Assembly (NCBI RefSeq): GCF_003020585.1
Contig: NZ_PXUE01000002.1
Location: 744,001-808,000 of the forward strand
Reading direction: 5' to 3'
Origin: Chryseobacterium aurantiacum
GTDB lineage: Bacteria; Bacteroidota; Bacteroidia; Flavobacteriales; Weeksellaceae
DNA length: 64,000 bases
A program made the position numbers and the translations under genes. Positions within the stretch are counted from its first letter, which is position 1. Every line of letters starts with the position of its first letter. Below the pieces are notes generated by a model. It was given only the letters and a program-made list of their open reading frames with translations. It was not told where the DNA came from and made no database searches. Positions 52,129 through 60,165 of this stretch are shown here, piece by piece.

Positions 52129-53406
52129 TTAATATTTATTATTCCACTTTTTCTTCAGTTCTTCATAGATCTTCTTTTCAGTAGCATTATTTCCGGGTTC
52201 GTATAACTTCACATCCCTGATCTCATGAGGGAGAAAATCCTGGTCCACAAAATTTCCATCATAGGAATGAGCATATTTATACTCCTTACCATAATCAAGA
52301 TCTTTCATCAATTTTGTAGGAGCATTTCTCAAATGAAGTGGTACAGGCAGGTTTCCGGTTTGCTTTACCAAAGCCAAAGCTTCATTTATAGCCATATATG
52401 CAGAGTTACTTTTTGGGGACACAGCCAGATAGACCGCTGTTTCACTTAGTATGATCCTTGCCTCAGGATTCCCTATTACATTTACAGCCTGAAAGCAGTT
52501 ATTAGCAATCACCAGTGCATTAGGATTTGCCAGCCCTATATCTTCTGCCGCCAGAATAAGCATTCTTCTTGCGATAAACTTAATATCCTCTCCTCCTGCA
52601 ATCATTCTTGCCAGCCAATAAACTGCACCATTGGGATCACTTCCTCGCATCGATTTGATAAAGGCCGAAATAATATCATAATGCTGTTCTCCATTTTTGT
52701 CATAGAGAGCCATTGTTTCCTGAAGGACTTCCAGAACATCCGAATTGATAATTTCCTTAGTATCTGAATTTCTGTATTGATTTAAGACCAGTTCCACAGC
52801 ATTAATCAGTTTTCTGGCATCACCACCGGAATATTGAATAAAGGCTTCTTTTTCAAGAATTTTAAAATCCGTTCTTTCTTCTTTATTATATCTTTCAGAG
52901 GCAATATCTACAAGTTCTTCAAGTTTTTCATAGCTCAGCGCCTTCAGAACATATACCTGGCTTCTAGAAAGCAGGGCTGAAACTACTTCAAAGCTTGGAT
53001 TTTCTGTGGTTGCTCCTATTAAAACAATCCATCCTTTTTCCACAGCATGCAGTAAAGAATCCTGTTGGGACTTATTGAATCTGTGAATTTCATCAATAAA
53101 TAAAATTGGAGATTTTCCGGAAAACAAGTTCTGTTTCTTTGCATCTTCAATCACATCACGCACATCTTTCACTCCTGAAGAAACAGCAGACAGTTTGTAA
53201 AATTTCCTGCCCGACTGCTCAGAAATGATTTCTGCCAGAGTGGTTTTCCCTGTTCCCGGAGGCCCCCATAAAATCAGGGAATTAAGGGAATTGTTTTCGA
53301 TCATTTTTCTGATCGTCCCTTTTTCTCCGGTAAGATGCTCCTGCCCCAATACATCCTCCAGGGTTTTGGGTCTTAATATTTCGGCTAATGGAATATTTTG
53401 ATTCAA
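52129..53406 (-). CDS. rarA: Replication-associated recombination protein A (RarA/MgsA)
   Basis: AAA+ ATPase that acts at stalled replication forks. It is 425 aa, normal length. Walker A GPPGTGKT is at 48-55 and Walker B is in LFIDEIHRFNKSQQD near 100; GATTENPSFEVVSALLSRSQVY is the sensor 1 region. The C-terminal MgsA domain includes SAFIKSMRGSDPNGAVYWLARMI and HLRNAPTKLMKDLDYGKEYKYAH. It is divergent to the yidD-lgt pair, and its own TAATTTTG box lies upstream. Confidence 0.97.
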   Translation of the reverse strand: MNQNIPLAEILRPKTLEDVLGQEHLTGEKGTIRKMIENNSLNSLILWGPPGTGKTTLAEIISEQSGRKFYKLSAVSSGVKDVRDVIEDAKKQNLFSGKSPILFIDEIHRFNKSQQDSLLHAVEKGWIVLIGATTENPSFEVVSALLSRSQVYVLKALSYEKLEELVDIASERYNKEERTDFKILEKEAFIQYSGGDARKLINAVELVLNQYRNSDTKEIINSDVLEVLQETMALYDKNGEQHYDIISAFIKSMRGSDPNGAVYWLARMIAGGEDIKFIARRMLILAAEDIGLANPNALVIANNCFQAVNVIGNPEARIILSETAVYLAVSPKSNSAYMAINEALALVKQTGNLPVPLHLRNAPTKLMKDLDYGKEYKYAHSYDGNFVDQDFLPHEIRDVKLYEPGNNATEKKIYEELKKKWNNKY

Positions 53407-53463
53407 GGTATTCTTATTTTTTTAAGATCAATATTTCAGATTTCTATGCTCTGAAACTTCTAA

Positions 53464-53471
53464 CAAAATTA
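53464..53471 (-). promoter_or_regulatory. -7 promoter box (TAATTTTG) for rarA
   Basis: Matches TAnnTTTG on the minus strand, about 57 bases before the rarA start. Confidence 0.4.
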
Positions 53472-53494
53472 AACTAATTTTCATTTTTTTACCC

Positions 53495-53502
53495 TATTTT
53501 TG
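53495..53502 (+). promoter_or_regulatory. -7 promoter box (TATTTTTG) for yidD-lgt
   Basis: Matches TAnnTTTG and ends 7 bases before the probable TTG start of yidD. Confidence 0.45.
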
Positions 53503-53509
53503 CATTGTT

Positions 53510-53761
53510 TTGAAACTTACATTCAATAAAATCATTACATTTCCATTGGTAATTTTGATAAAATTTTACCAGTGGTTCATCTCGCCCCTACTTCCTAAAA
53601 ACTGCCGTTACGAACCTACCTGCTCTCATTATATGATAGAGTCACTACAGGTTCATGGTGTATTTAAAGGATTCTGGCTGGGATTTAGAAGAATTTTAAG
53701 GTGCCACCCTTGGGGAGGAAGCGGCTATGATCCAGTTCCACCCAAGCATAAAAATCAATAA
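53510..53761 (+). CDS. yidD: Membrane protein insertion efficiency factor YidD
   Basis: An 83-aa small protein aiding YidC-mediated membrane insertion. It has the amphipathic N-terminus [19 protein letters not shown], followed by [21 protein letters not shown] and [22 protein letters not shown]; the Cys-rich [10 protein letters not shown] box identifies the family. No ATG lies before the conserved part, so TTG at 53510 is the likely start (an ATT or GTT just upstream is less likely). It is 25 bases before lgt and probably co-transcribed with it. Confidence 0.93.
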   Translation: MKLTFNKIITFPLVILIKFYQWFISPLLPKNCRYEPTCSHYMIESLQVHGVFKGFWLGFRRILRCHPWGGSGYDPVPPKHKNQ

Positions 53762-53785
53762 ACAAACTATTAAATCAATAGAAAA

Positions 53786-55054
53786 ATGAGTAATATTTTT
53801 TTCAGAATTTACCTAGTAATATTTGCATTGATTACTCAATGTCTTTTTGCACAGGAATACCCTGGAGGTTTATCTGACGGAGCTTTAGACGTTAACGGAA
53901 GCAATGTTCGCGTAAAAATCTATTCTACCACAGAGCTAGGAGATCTTAATGCTTTTCCTGACAGAGCCATCAACAATAATGTTCTGGTTATCCTGAATGA
54001 TTCTAATTTTGAGCCTGCTTACTTTAACTACAGTGCTTCTACTTTAGCAAGATTCAAGGATTCAAAGTACCAGTTTTTCGATAAGAACTTTAAATTAATT
54101 GATTCTCCGGTTACTAAGGACAATATTACCACTTTCAAATATGCTGTAAAATCTGAAAAACCTATCACAGCCTCAGATAAGGTAGAGCTTGAAACAACCT
54201 TTAAAATCTGGGATCCTTCCAAAGGAATCCAGCTTGGTTCATTTACATTGCATTTCTACAGTTTAATGTTTGTTTTTGCATTTGGGTTTGGTTATATCTT
54301 AATGACCAGAATCTTTAAATTTGATAATGTTAACCAAAAATATCTGGAACCTCTTTTCACATGGACATTGATAGGAACAATCCTTGGCGCAAGACTTGGT
54401 CACGTTATTTTCTATCAGCCTGAGCTGTTTAAAGAAGACTTCTGGAGTGTATTTCTACCCATCAGCACAAAAAATGGACTGAAATTCACTGGTTTCTCAG
54501 GGCTGGCAAGCCACGGAGCAACCATTGCAATTATTTTCACCACTCTTTATTATTCATTTAAGGTGATCAAGAAAAATCCTTTCTGGGTATATGACAGATT
54601 GGGTATTGTAGTTGCCCTGGGAGGTGCATTTGTAAGAATGGGGAATTTCTTCAATTCTGAGATTGTAGGGAAACCCGCTGATCCCAACTCTCCGTTTGCA
54701 TTACTTTTCCCTCAACAGAGCAGTGAATATGGCCTTACCGTTCCTCGTTACCCAAGCCAGTTATTTGAAGCAGTGGGTTATATTGCTCTTTTCATTTTAC
54801 TTTGGATATTGTATAGAAAAACAAATAAAAAATATCAGCAGGGATGGTTATTTGGATTGTTTTTTATCATCCTTTGGGCCATTAGATTCTTTGTTGAATT
54901 CCTTAAAGAACCACAAGGTGATGAATTTATCCAAATTGGAGGTCTAAACACTGGGCAGGTTCTTTCCATTCCATTTATGGTTGCCGGAGTGATCATTATG
55001 ATTATTTCTAAGAAATTTAAAATCACCCAAGCAGAAAACGAAAAACCGGAATAG
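53786..55054 (+). CDS. lgt: Prolipoprotein diacylglyceryl transferase with N-terminal extension
   Basis: Attaches diacylglycerol to the lipobox Cys of lipoproteins in the inner membrane. The C-terminal part (about 145-410) holds the seven-helix Lgt core: IGTILGARLGHVIFYQPELF, FTGFSGLASHGATIAI (the HGG region reads HGAT), FVRMGNFFNSEIVGKP, YPSQLFEAVGY and WAIRFFVEFLKEPQ. The 422-aa protein is longer than the usual 270-300 aa: residues 1-22 look like a signal peptide (MSNIFFRIYLVIFALITQCLFA) and about 25-140 form an extra, probably periplasmic, region. It is co-transcribed with yidD. Confidence 0.95.
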   Translation: MSNIFFRIYLVIFALITQCLFAQEYPGGLSDGALDVNGSNVRVKIYSTTELGDLNAFPDRAINNNVLVILNDSNFEPAYFNYSASTLARFKDSKYQFFDKNFKLIDSPVTKDNITTFKYAVKSEKPITASDKVELETTFKIWDPSKGIQLGSFTLHFYSLMFVFAFGFGYILMTRIFKFDNVNQKYLEPLFTWTLIGTILGARLGHVIFYQPELFKEDFWSVFLPISTKNGLKFTGFSGLASHGATIAIIFTTLYYSFKVIKKNPFWVYDRLGIVVALGGAFVRMGNFFNSEIVGKPADPNSPFALLFPQQSSEYGLTVPRYPSQLFEAVGYIALFILLWILYRKTNKKYQQGWLFGLFFIILWAIRFFVEFLKEPQGDEFIQIGGLNTGQVLSIPFMVAGVIIMIISKKFKITQAENEKPE

Positions 55055-55074
55055 GTTAAAAAGATAAAATAGGC

Positions 55075-55111
55075 AAAAAGGCAAATTTACAGATTGTGAA
55101 TTTGCCTTTTT
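55075..55111. terminator. Bidirectional terminator
   Basis: AAAAAGGCAAATT pairs perfectly with AATTTGCCTTTTT around an 11-base loop, between convergent lgt and nnr. Confidence 0.88.
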
Positions 55112-55155
55112 CATTTTAAGTTTTCCAAATAGAGTTGACTTCAGCAAGTCTCTTT

Positions 55156-56673
55156 TTACAATTTCTTATTTTTCCCTGCATTCAATTCTGCAAAGACATT
55201 TCCCAATTCATCAATAACATCTGTAGGAAGCATGGATTCTTTTGAATGTTTCTCCGCAGCAAGATCTGCTGCTTTCCCATGCAGCCAAACTCCCAAAATA
55301 CAGGTATCTTCTTCCGAATATCGCTGTGCTAAAAGAGAGGTAAGAATTCCGGTAAGAACATCGCCACTTCCACCTTTCGCAAGGCCTGCATTTCCGTTAA
55401 TGTTATAGAAGACTTTTCCGCCAGGAGTAATAATCTGTGTATGGTGATCTTTTAATATAATATAAATAGAAAGTTCTGCTGCTTTCTTCACGGCCAGTTT
55501 TAATCTTTTAAAAGAGTCTTCTGTTTTTCCAAATAACCTTTCAAATTCTTTGGGGTGAGGAGTAATGATTGATTTTTCCGGAATTAAGCTGAGATTTTTT
55601 TCATTTTCGGAAATAATATTCAACGCATCTGCATCCAACACCAATGATGGGGAATAATTTTCCAGAAAGCCCAAAAGGCCTTTCCTTGTCTCTTCATGAG
55701 TTCCGAGCCCCGGACCAATTCCGACTGTCATGTTCTTTTCAACATCAAAATGATCAATCCATAATTCACCTCCTTTCACAAACATAGCTTCCGGACATGA
55801 AGTTTGCATTATCTCATATCCGCATTGGGGAGCCAGAGTAAAAGTGAGCCCGACACCCGTTTTCAAGGCTGATTTTGTGGCCAATACTGCAGCTCCTATT
55901 TTCCCATAACTCCCACTCACCACAAGAGCCTTTCCATAATTTCCCTTGTGGGCAAAATCATTTCTGGGCTTAAAAACAGATTCAGCAAGACCGTCATCTA
56001 TTACAAAATAGTTAGTTTTTTCAGCCTCTGCATATTCTCTGTGTAGGCCAATATTCAAAATTTTTATTTTTCCTGTATATTTTCCTGTTTCCGGATGAAG
56101 AAAGCCTCGTTTCCAACATTCAAAACTCAGCGTATAGTCTGCTTTCAAAACAATGGAATCTTCATGAAGCAATCTGTCAGCAGATAATCCGGAGGGAATA
56201 TCTATTGATACTTTAATTTGATCCTTTGTATTCAATAATGTTACAAGTTCTTTATATTCTCCATCCAAAGGCCTGGACAATCCTGTTCCAAAAAGTGCAT
56301 CAATGATGATTGTTTTATCATCAAAGCTATACTCCCCGATCTGACTGAACTTTCGGACAGAAACCCCTGAAATACCATTTAATCGTTTGAGATTTACGAG
56401 TGCATCTTCTGAAAATTTTGCCTTGGGATCATTTACAAATACGTCTACATCAAAGCCTTTAAGATAGAGCATCCTTGCCACAGCCAAGCCATCTCCGCCA
56501 TTATTGCCGTTACCACAAAACACAACCATTTTTTTATGGTTTTTACAATGTTCGGAAATCCAATTGGCAACAGCCATCGAGGCCCTTTCCATCAATTGAA
56601 TAGAAGAAATGGGTTCGTATGAAATGGTAAACTGGTCCCAGCTGCGAATTTGTTCTGTGGTAAAGATTTTCAT
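55156..56673 (-). CDS. nnr: Bifunctional NAD(P)H-hydrate epimerase / dehydratase
   Basis: Repairs hydrated NAD(P)H. It is 505 aa, the fused form. The N-terminal YjeF domain carries GNGNNGGDG at 54-62 and DALFGTGLSRPL; the C-terminal ribokinase-like ADP/ATP-dependent dehydratase has VGIGPGLGTHE, VLDADALN, TPHPKEFERLF and GNAGLAKGGSGDVLTGIL, with the expected catalytic Asp in GSGD. Both active centres are present. It is a single gene convergent with lgt. Cytoplasmic. Confidence 0.96.
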   Translation of the reverse strand: MKIFTTEQIRSWDQFTISYEPISSIQLMERASMAVANWISEHCKNHKKMVVFCGNGNNGGDGLAVARMLYLKGFDVDVFVNDPKAKFSEDALVNLKRLNGISGVSVRKFSQIGEYSFDDKTIIIDALFGTGLSRPLDGEYKELVTLLNTKDQIKVSIDIPSGLSADRLLHEDSIVLKADYTLSFECWKRGFLHPETGKYTGKIKILNIGLHREYAEAEKTNYFVIDDGLAESVFKPRNDFAHKGNYGKALVVSGSYGKIGAAVLATKSALKTGVGLTFTLAPQCGYEIMQTSCPEAMFVKGGELWIDHFDVEKNMTVGIGPGLGTHEETRKGLLGFLENYSPSLVLDADALNIISENEKNLSLIPEKSIITPHPKEFERLFGKTEDSFKRLKLAVKKAAELSIYIILKDHHTQIITPGGKVFYNINGNAGLAKGGSGDVLTGILTSLLAQRYSEEDTCILGVWLHGKAADLAAEKHSKESMLPTDVIDELGNVFAELNAGKNKKL

Positions 56674-56870
56674 GGGTAAATCTAACTTTTAAGCAAATTA
56701 CAAAAGATTTTTCATTATGATACCACCTCAGCAATAAAAATAGAGAGGCTTCATTAATGAAATAAATTATGAATACAAATTCATTATTTTCATTAAAATA
56801 AATGATGTAAAAATCAACTTTTACAGAACAAAAACTTATAAAAAGTAATGTTTTTTACATTTTTTAATTA

Positions 56871-56878
56871 TATTTTTG
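56871..56878 (+). promoter_or_regulatory. -7 promoter box (TATTTTTG) for mscL
   Basis: Matches TAnnTTTG, 29 bases before the mscL ATG. Confidence 0.5.
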
Positions 56879-56907
56879 TGTGTATACTAATTAAAAAAAT
56901 ATAAATT

Positions 56908-57288
56908 ATGGGATTTGTTAAAGAATTTAAAGACTTTGCCTTTAAAGGAAATGTTCTCGATCTAGCTGTCGGTGTAATCATTGGTGCAGCATTTGGTAAA
57001 ATTGTTTCATCTTTAGTGGAAGATGTAATCACGCCTTTGATATTGAACCCTGCATTAAAAGCAGCGGGAGCAGAAAATATCGCTAAACTGAACTGGAATG
57101 GTGTTGCCTATGGAAACTTCCTTTCTGCAGTAATCAGCTTCCTGTGTATTGCTATGGTTCTTTTCTGGATCATTAAAGGGGCTAATAAGATCAACAAAAA
57201 AGATGCTCCGGCTCCTGCAGGACCTACTGATGATCAAAAATTACTGACAGAAATCAGAGATTTATTGAAAAGTAAAAACAATATATAA
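56908..57288 (+). CDS. mscL: Large-conductance mechanosensitive channel
   Basis: Forms an inner-membrane emergency valve that opens under osmotic downshock. It is 126 aa. The first helix is [23 protein letters not shown]-like ([21 protein letters not shown] at about 13-33), with the pore-lining glycines and alanines expected for MscL; a second helix follows at about 70-92 ([21 protein letters not shown]), and a charged C-terminal helix ends [11 protein letters not shown]. Monocistronic, with its own promoter box and terminator. Confidence 0.97.
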   Translation: [126 protein letters not shown]

Positions 57289-57312
57289 TCTGCTATTCAT
57301 CCATTTAAATAA

Positions 57313-57339
57313 AAAAGCACCTTTTATGAAGGTGCTTTT
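57313..57339. terminator. Bidirectional terminator
   Basis: AAAAGCACCTT pairs with AAGGTGCTTTT around TTATG and is followed on the plus strand by a T-run; it lies between convergent mscL and serA. Confidence 0.88.
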
Positions 57340-57364
57340 GTTTTTTTCTATCTTAAGTTTCCTA

Positions 57365-58324
57365 TTACTGGATCTGTAAAATACTTGAAATCTGCTCTGC
57401 CAGAGAAAGTCCTATTCTATCCTGAGCTTCCAAAGTAGAAGCACCGGTATGCGGCGTTAAGGAGATTTTTGAATGGGTAAGAATTTCCTTGGAAGGCGTA
57501 GGTTCATTAATGAAAACGTCCAATCCTGCGAACTTTACTTTACCGGAATCTAAAGCTTCTATTAAAGCTCCCTCATCAATCACACCTCCTCTGGAACAGT
57601 TAACAATGGCTACTCCATCTTTCATGATCTCAAACTCATTCTTACCAATCATATACCCGTCTTTCTGAGCCGGAACATGAAGGGTGATAAAATCTGAATG
57701 TTTTAAGACATCTTGTAGAGATTCTGTTTCAATATCAACATTGATAAACTGATTGTTGTAGAATTTCACCTTAATACTTGCTCTTCCTACATTATTGTCT
57801 GCTGCAACTACTCTCATCCCAAGTCCAAGAGCAATTCTTGCCACCTCTTGTCCTATTCTACCCATACCGATAATCCCGATTGTCTTACCTCTCAGTTCAA
57901 TACCGGCAGTATATGCTTTTTTAAGTCCTGCAAATTCTGTATCTCCTACCAAAGGCATCTTCCTGTTGGAATCCTGAAGAAACCTTGCCCCTGAAAATAA
58001 GTGAGCAAAAACAAGTTCAGCTACAGATTCTGAAGAAGCCGCAGGGGTATTGATAACATGAATCCCCTTTTCTCTTGCATAATCCACATCAATATTATCC
58101 ATTCCTACACCACCTCTTCCGATGATATCTAAGGATGGGCAACCGTCAATAATATCTTTTCTTACCTGTGTAGCACTTCTTACCAATAAAGTACGAACCT
58201 TGTGCTCATTAATATAATCCACCAAAAATTCCTGTGGAACCTTTGCTGTAATAACCTCAAACCCTTTCTCTGTTAATGCATCAATTCCAGATTGGTCCAG
58301 GCCGTCATTTGCTAAAACTTTCAT
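57365..58324 (-). CDS. serA: D-3-phosphoglycerate dehydrogenase
   Basis: First enzyme of serine synthesis, oxidising 3-phosphoglycerate with NAD. It is 319 aa, the short form without an ACT domain. NAD-binding GMGRIG is at 153-158, and the catalytic Arg245 (NCSRGG), Glu274 (INEP) and His292 (TPHTGAS) are present. It belongs to the D-2-hydroxyacid dehydrogenase family, so other hydroxyacid substrates are possible. The HAD-type gene lies 83 bases upstream on the same strand. No regulatory domain, so feedback inhibition by serine is not expected from the sequence. Confidence 0.92.
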   Translation of the reverse strand: MKVLANDGLDQSGIDALTEKGFEVITAKVPQEFLVDYINEHKVRTLLVRSATQVRKDIIDGCPSLDIIGRGGVGMDNIDVDYAREKGIHVINTPAASSESVAELVFAHLFSGARFLQDSNRKMPLVGDTEFAGLKKAYTAGIELRGKTIGIIGMGRIGQEVARIALGLGMRVVAADNNVGRASIKVKFYNNQFINVDIETESLQDVLKHSDFITLHVPAQKDGYMIGKNEFEIMKDGVAIVNCSRGGVIDEGALIEALDSGKVKFAGLDVFINEPTPSKEILTHSKISLTPHTGASTLEAQDRIGLSLAEQISSILQIQ

Positions 58325-58407
58325 AAATACAACTATATTTAAAATTGAAAAGATTTAAAAATTAAAGGAAAAACTCCATTCAATTTTTAAATCTTTAATT
58401 ATATTTT

Positions 58408-58818
58408 TTATTCTCCGTCTTCTTTGAACACTTCAATAGTCACTTGTTTTTCTACCAAGTCTGTAAATCTACCTTTATATCTTGTAGCTCTTACCAAGTG
58501 GTTATCTATCCAGTGATAATTTCCACCTCTTGGTTTTCCGCAGAGTACACTGTGGTATTTAAAACCGTGTTTATCCAACCAATCTATGGTGATTTGCTTT
58601 AAGTTTTCGGTTCTTGAGGTAAAGAAACAGATCTGGTGACCTTCGTCATACCATTTATTAACAGTTTCCAGTGCATCCGGATAGGGCTCACAGGTAACCA
58701 TTCTTTCTGGTTCTTCATTGGGAACATCATCTGTAATGGTTCCGTCTATATCGATTAGGTAGTTTTTAACTCCATCCTTTAGAATAGGACTTATATGCTC
58801 TATGTATTCTAATTCCAT
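58408..58818 (-). CDS. HAD superfamily phosphatase-like protein
   Basis: A 136-aa protein with the HAD motif I DIDGTITDD (nucleophile Asp24 in LIDIDGTI and Asp at +2), motif II TSRTEN, and a conserved FFTSR segment; later Lys (GKPRGG) and WIDNHLVRA complete the small HAD fold. It resembles proteins annotated as phosphoheptose-related or LNS2-like in Flavobacteria. The substrate is unknown. It has its own -7 box just upstream and is followed by serA. Confidence 0.85.
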   Translation of the reverse strand: MELEYIEHISPILKDGVKNYLIDIDGTITDDVPNEEPERMVTCEPYPDALETVNKWYDEGHQICFFTSRTENLKQITIDWLDKHGFKYHSVLCGKPRGGNYHWIDNHLVRATRYKGRFTDLVEKQVTIEVFKEDGE

Positions 58819-58835
58819 CGTTACAATTTGAGTAA

Positions 58836-58843
58836 CAAAGTTA
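58836..58843 (-). promoter_or_regulatory. -7 promoter box (TAACTTTG) for the HAD gene
   Basis: Matches TAnnTTTG on the minus strand and lies 17 bases before the HAD gene start. Confidence 0.5.
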
Positions 58844-59160
58844 CAGCTTTTACAACTATCAGATGTATTAATCTTAGTTTATGTTAAAAATTTACTATAA
58901 AAATCGTTATTTAATAAATAATATAAACATTTTATCCATCATTTAGTACATTATGATTAAAAATTTTCATTTGAGGATTTCCTTTTATAGTAAAAATGAG
59001 GATTTTTTTAATGTTCAGATAAAGAATCATTCATTATCATATATAAAAAGAGATAACTACCTTACTCTTTTAATTTTCTTCCTTTCTTACCCATATTTGC
59101 TTTTCATTCTACAAATGCATGATGTTTATCGAAAAATTTCCAAAATACATTTATTACTCT
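58844..59160. other. Intergenic region with no convincing gene
   Basis: About 320 AT-rich bases between divergent genes. A 72-codon ORF on the plus strand (58953-59171) is judged spurious: it is low-complexity hydrophobic and overlaps the idi promoter. Confidence 0.5.
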
Positions 59161-59168
59161 TACATTTG
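59161..59168 (+). promoter_or_regulatory. -7 promoter box (TACATTTG) for idi
   Basis: Matches TAnnTTTG and ends 5 bases before the idi ATG, so the transcript should be almost leaderless. Confidence 0.55.
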
Positions 59169-59173
59169 TAGAA

Positions 59174-59683
59174 ATGGAAGAATTTGTAGTTTTAGTAAAT
59201 CCTGAGGATGAAGTTTTGGGTTTGATGGAAAAACAGCAGGCTCACATCAATGGCCTGTTACACCGCGCTTTTTCTGTATTTCTATTTAACAGTAAAGGTG
59301 AAATGCTTCTTCAAAAAAGAGCCTCGGTAAAATATCATTCTCCCAACCAATGGACCAATGCAGTATGCTCTCATCCCAGAGATGGAGAGACTTATCTGGC
59401 GGGTGCTAAACGTAGGCTGAAAGAGGAACTGGGAATTGAAGCAGAACTTTCAGAAAAATTCAGCTTTATCTATAGGGCAGATGTAGGCGGAGGTCTTTGG
59501 GAACATGAACTTGACCATGTTTTTATAGGAAATCATGAATCTGATTTTAATTTGAATAAAGAAGAAGTGGAAGAAGTAAGATTTATTTCTCCCGAAGATC
59601 TGGATAAGGAGATTTCTGAAAATCCTGAAAACTTTACTGAGTGGTTCAAGATCATCCTTGAAGAATATAAACACCATTTTTAA
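59174..59683 (+). CDS. idi: Isopentenyl-diphosphate delta-isomerase (type I)
   Basis: Interconverts IPP and DMAPP for isoprenoid synthesis. It is 169 aa of Nudix fold. Catalytic Cys65 (NAVCSHPRDGE) and Glu110/Glu112 (WEHELDHVF) are in place, and the Nudix box variant GETYLAGAKRRLKEELGI follows. It is the first gene of a run: the next start codon overlaps its stop by one base (59683), and gcvT follows 9 bases after that, so the three are probably one transcript. Confidence 0.97.
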   Translation: MEEFVVLVNPEDEVLGLMEKQQAHINGLLHRAFSVFLFNSKGEMLLQKRASVKYHSPNQWTNAVCSHPRDGETYLAGAKRRLKEELGIEAELSEKFSFIYRADVGGGLWEHELDHVFIGNHESDFNLNKEEVEEVRFISPEDLDKEISENPENFTEWFKIILEEYKHHF

Positions 59684-60156
59684 TGATGAAAAAAGTATTG
59701 CTTGTTTCTGCTTTTGTAACAGGAAGTTTGTTTTTTGCCCAAAAGACAAGTACTTATGAAAGCCCCAACTATACCATCAATGTTCCGGATGGCTGGAAAT
59801 CTACTAACGACAGTGATATTGTCAATATTTTCCCTACCAATGAAATTGGAGCCATTACCATTTCCGAATATCATGACCTTAATCTTCCCAAGACCGAAAC
59901 AAAGAAATTTATTCTGGCTCTTTATAAATCAGAAGATGCAGAAAATAAGGTAAAAGAGAGTAAAAGCAAAAAAGGATATACGGAATATTACTACGAATAT
60001 TTTGATCAAAAAGATAATCTTTTCTGGATAACCAGAGCCTTTCAAAAAGACAAGGATTTGTTTCTGGTGACCATCAACTGTGGCCAGAAATTCTGGAACG
60101 GAAACTATATGACCCTATTCAATGAGACTTTCAATAGTTTTAAAATAAAGAAATAA
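59683..60156 (+). CDS. Secreted protein of unknown function, PsbP-like fold possible
   Basis: A 157-aa protein with a signal peptide (MMKKVLLVSAFVTGSLFFA, then QK). The mature part reads like a Mog1/PsbP-type domain: YTINVPDGWKSTNDSDIVNIFP near 28-49 is a typical 'fragment of a surface protein' start of that fold, with a long strand-rich middle (YTEYYYEYFDQKDNLFWITRAF). Function unknown. It overlaps idi by one base and precedes gcvT by 9 bases, an unusual place for a secreted protein. Probably periplasmic. Confidence 0.75.
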   Translation: MMKKVLLVSAFVTGSLFFAQKTSTYESPNYTINVPDGWKSTNDSDIVNIFPTNEIGAITISEYHDLNLPKTETKKFILALYKSEDAENKVKESKSKKGYTEYYYEYFDQKDNLFWITRAFQKDKDLFLVTINCGQKFWNGNYMTLFNETFNSFKIKK

Positions 60157-60165
60157 AAATTAAAT

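Noticed and set aside
58953-59171. 72-codon ORF upstream of idi
   Set aside because: Low-complexity hydrophobic sequence, no homology recognised, and it overlaps the idi promoter.
60157-60165. Glycine riboswitch before gcvT
   Set aside because: The gap is only 9 bases and the gene is internal to a transcript.
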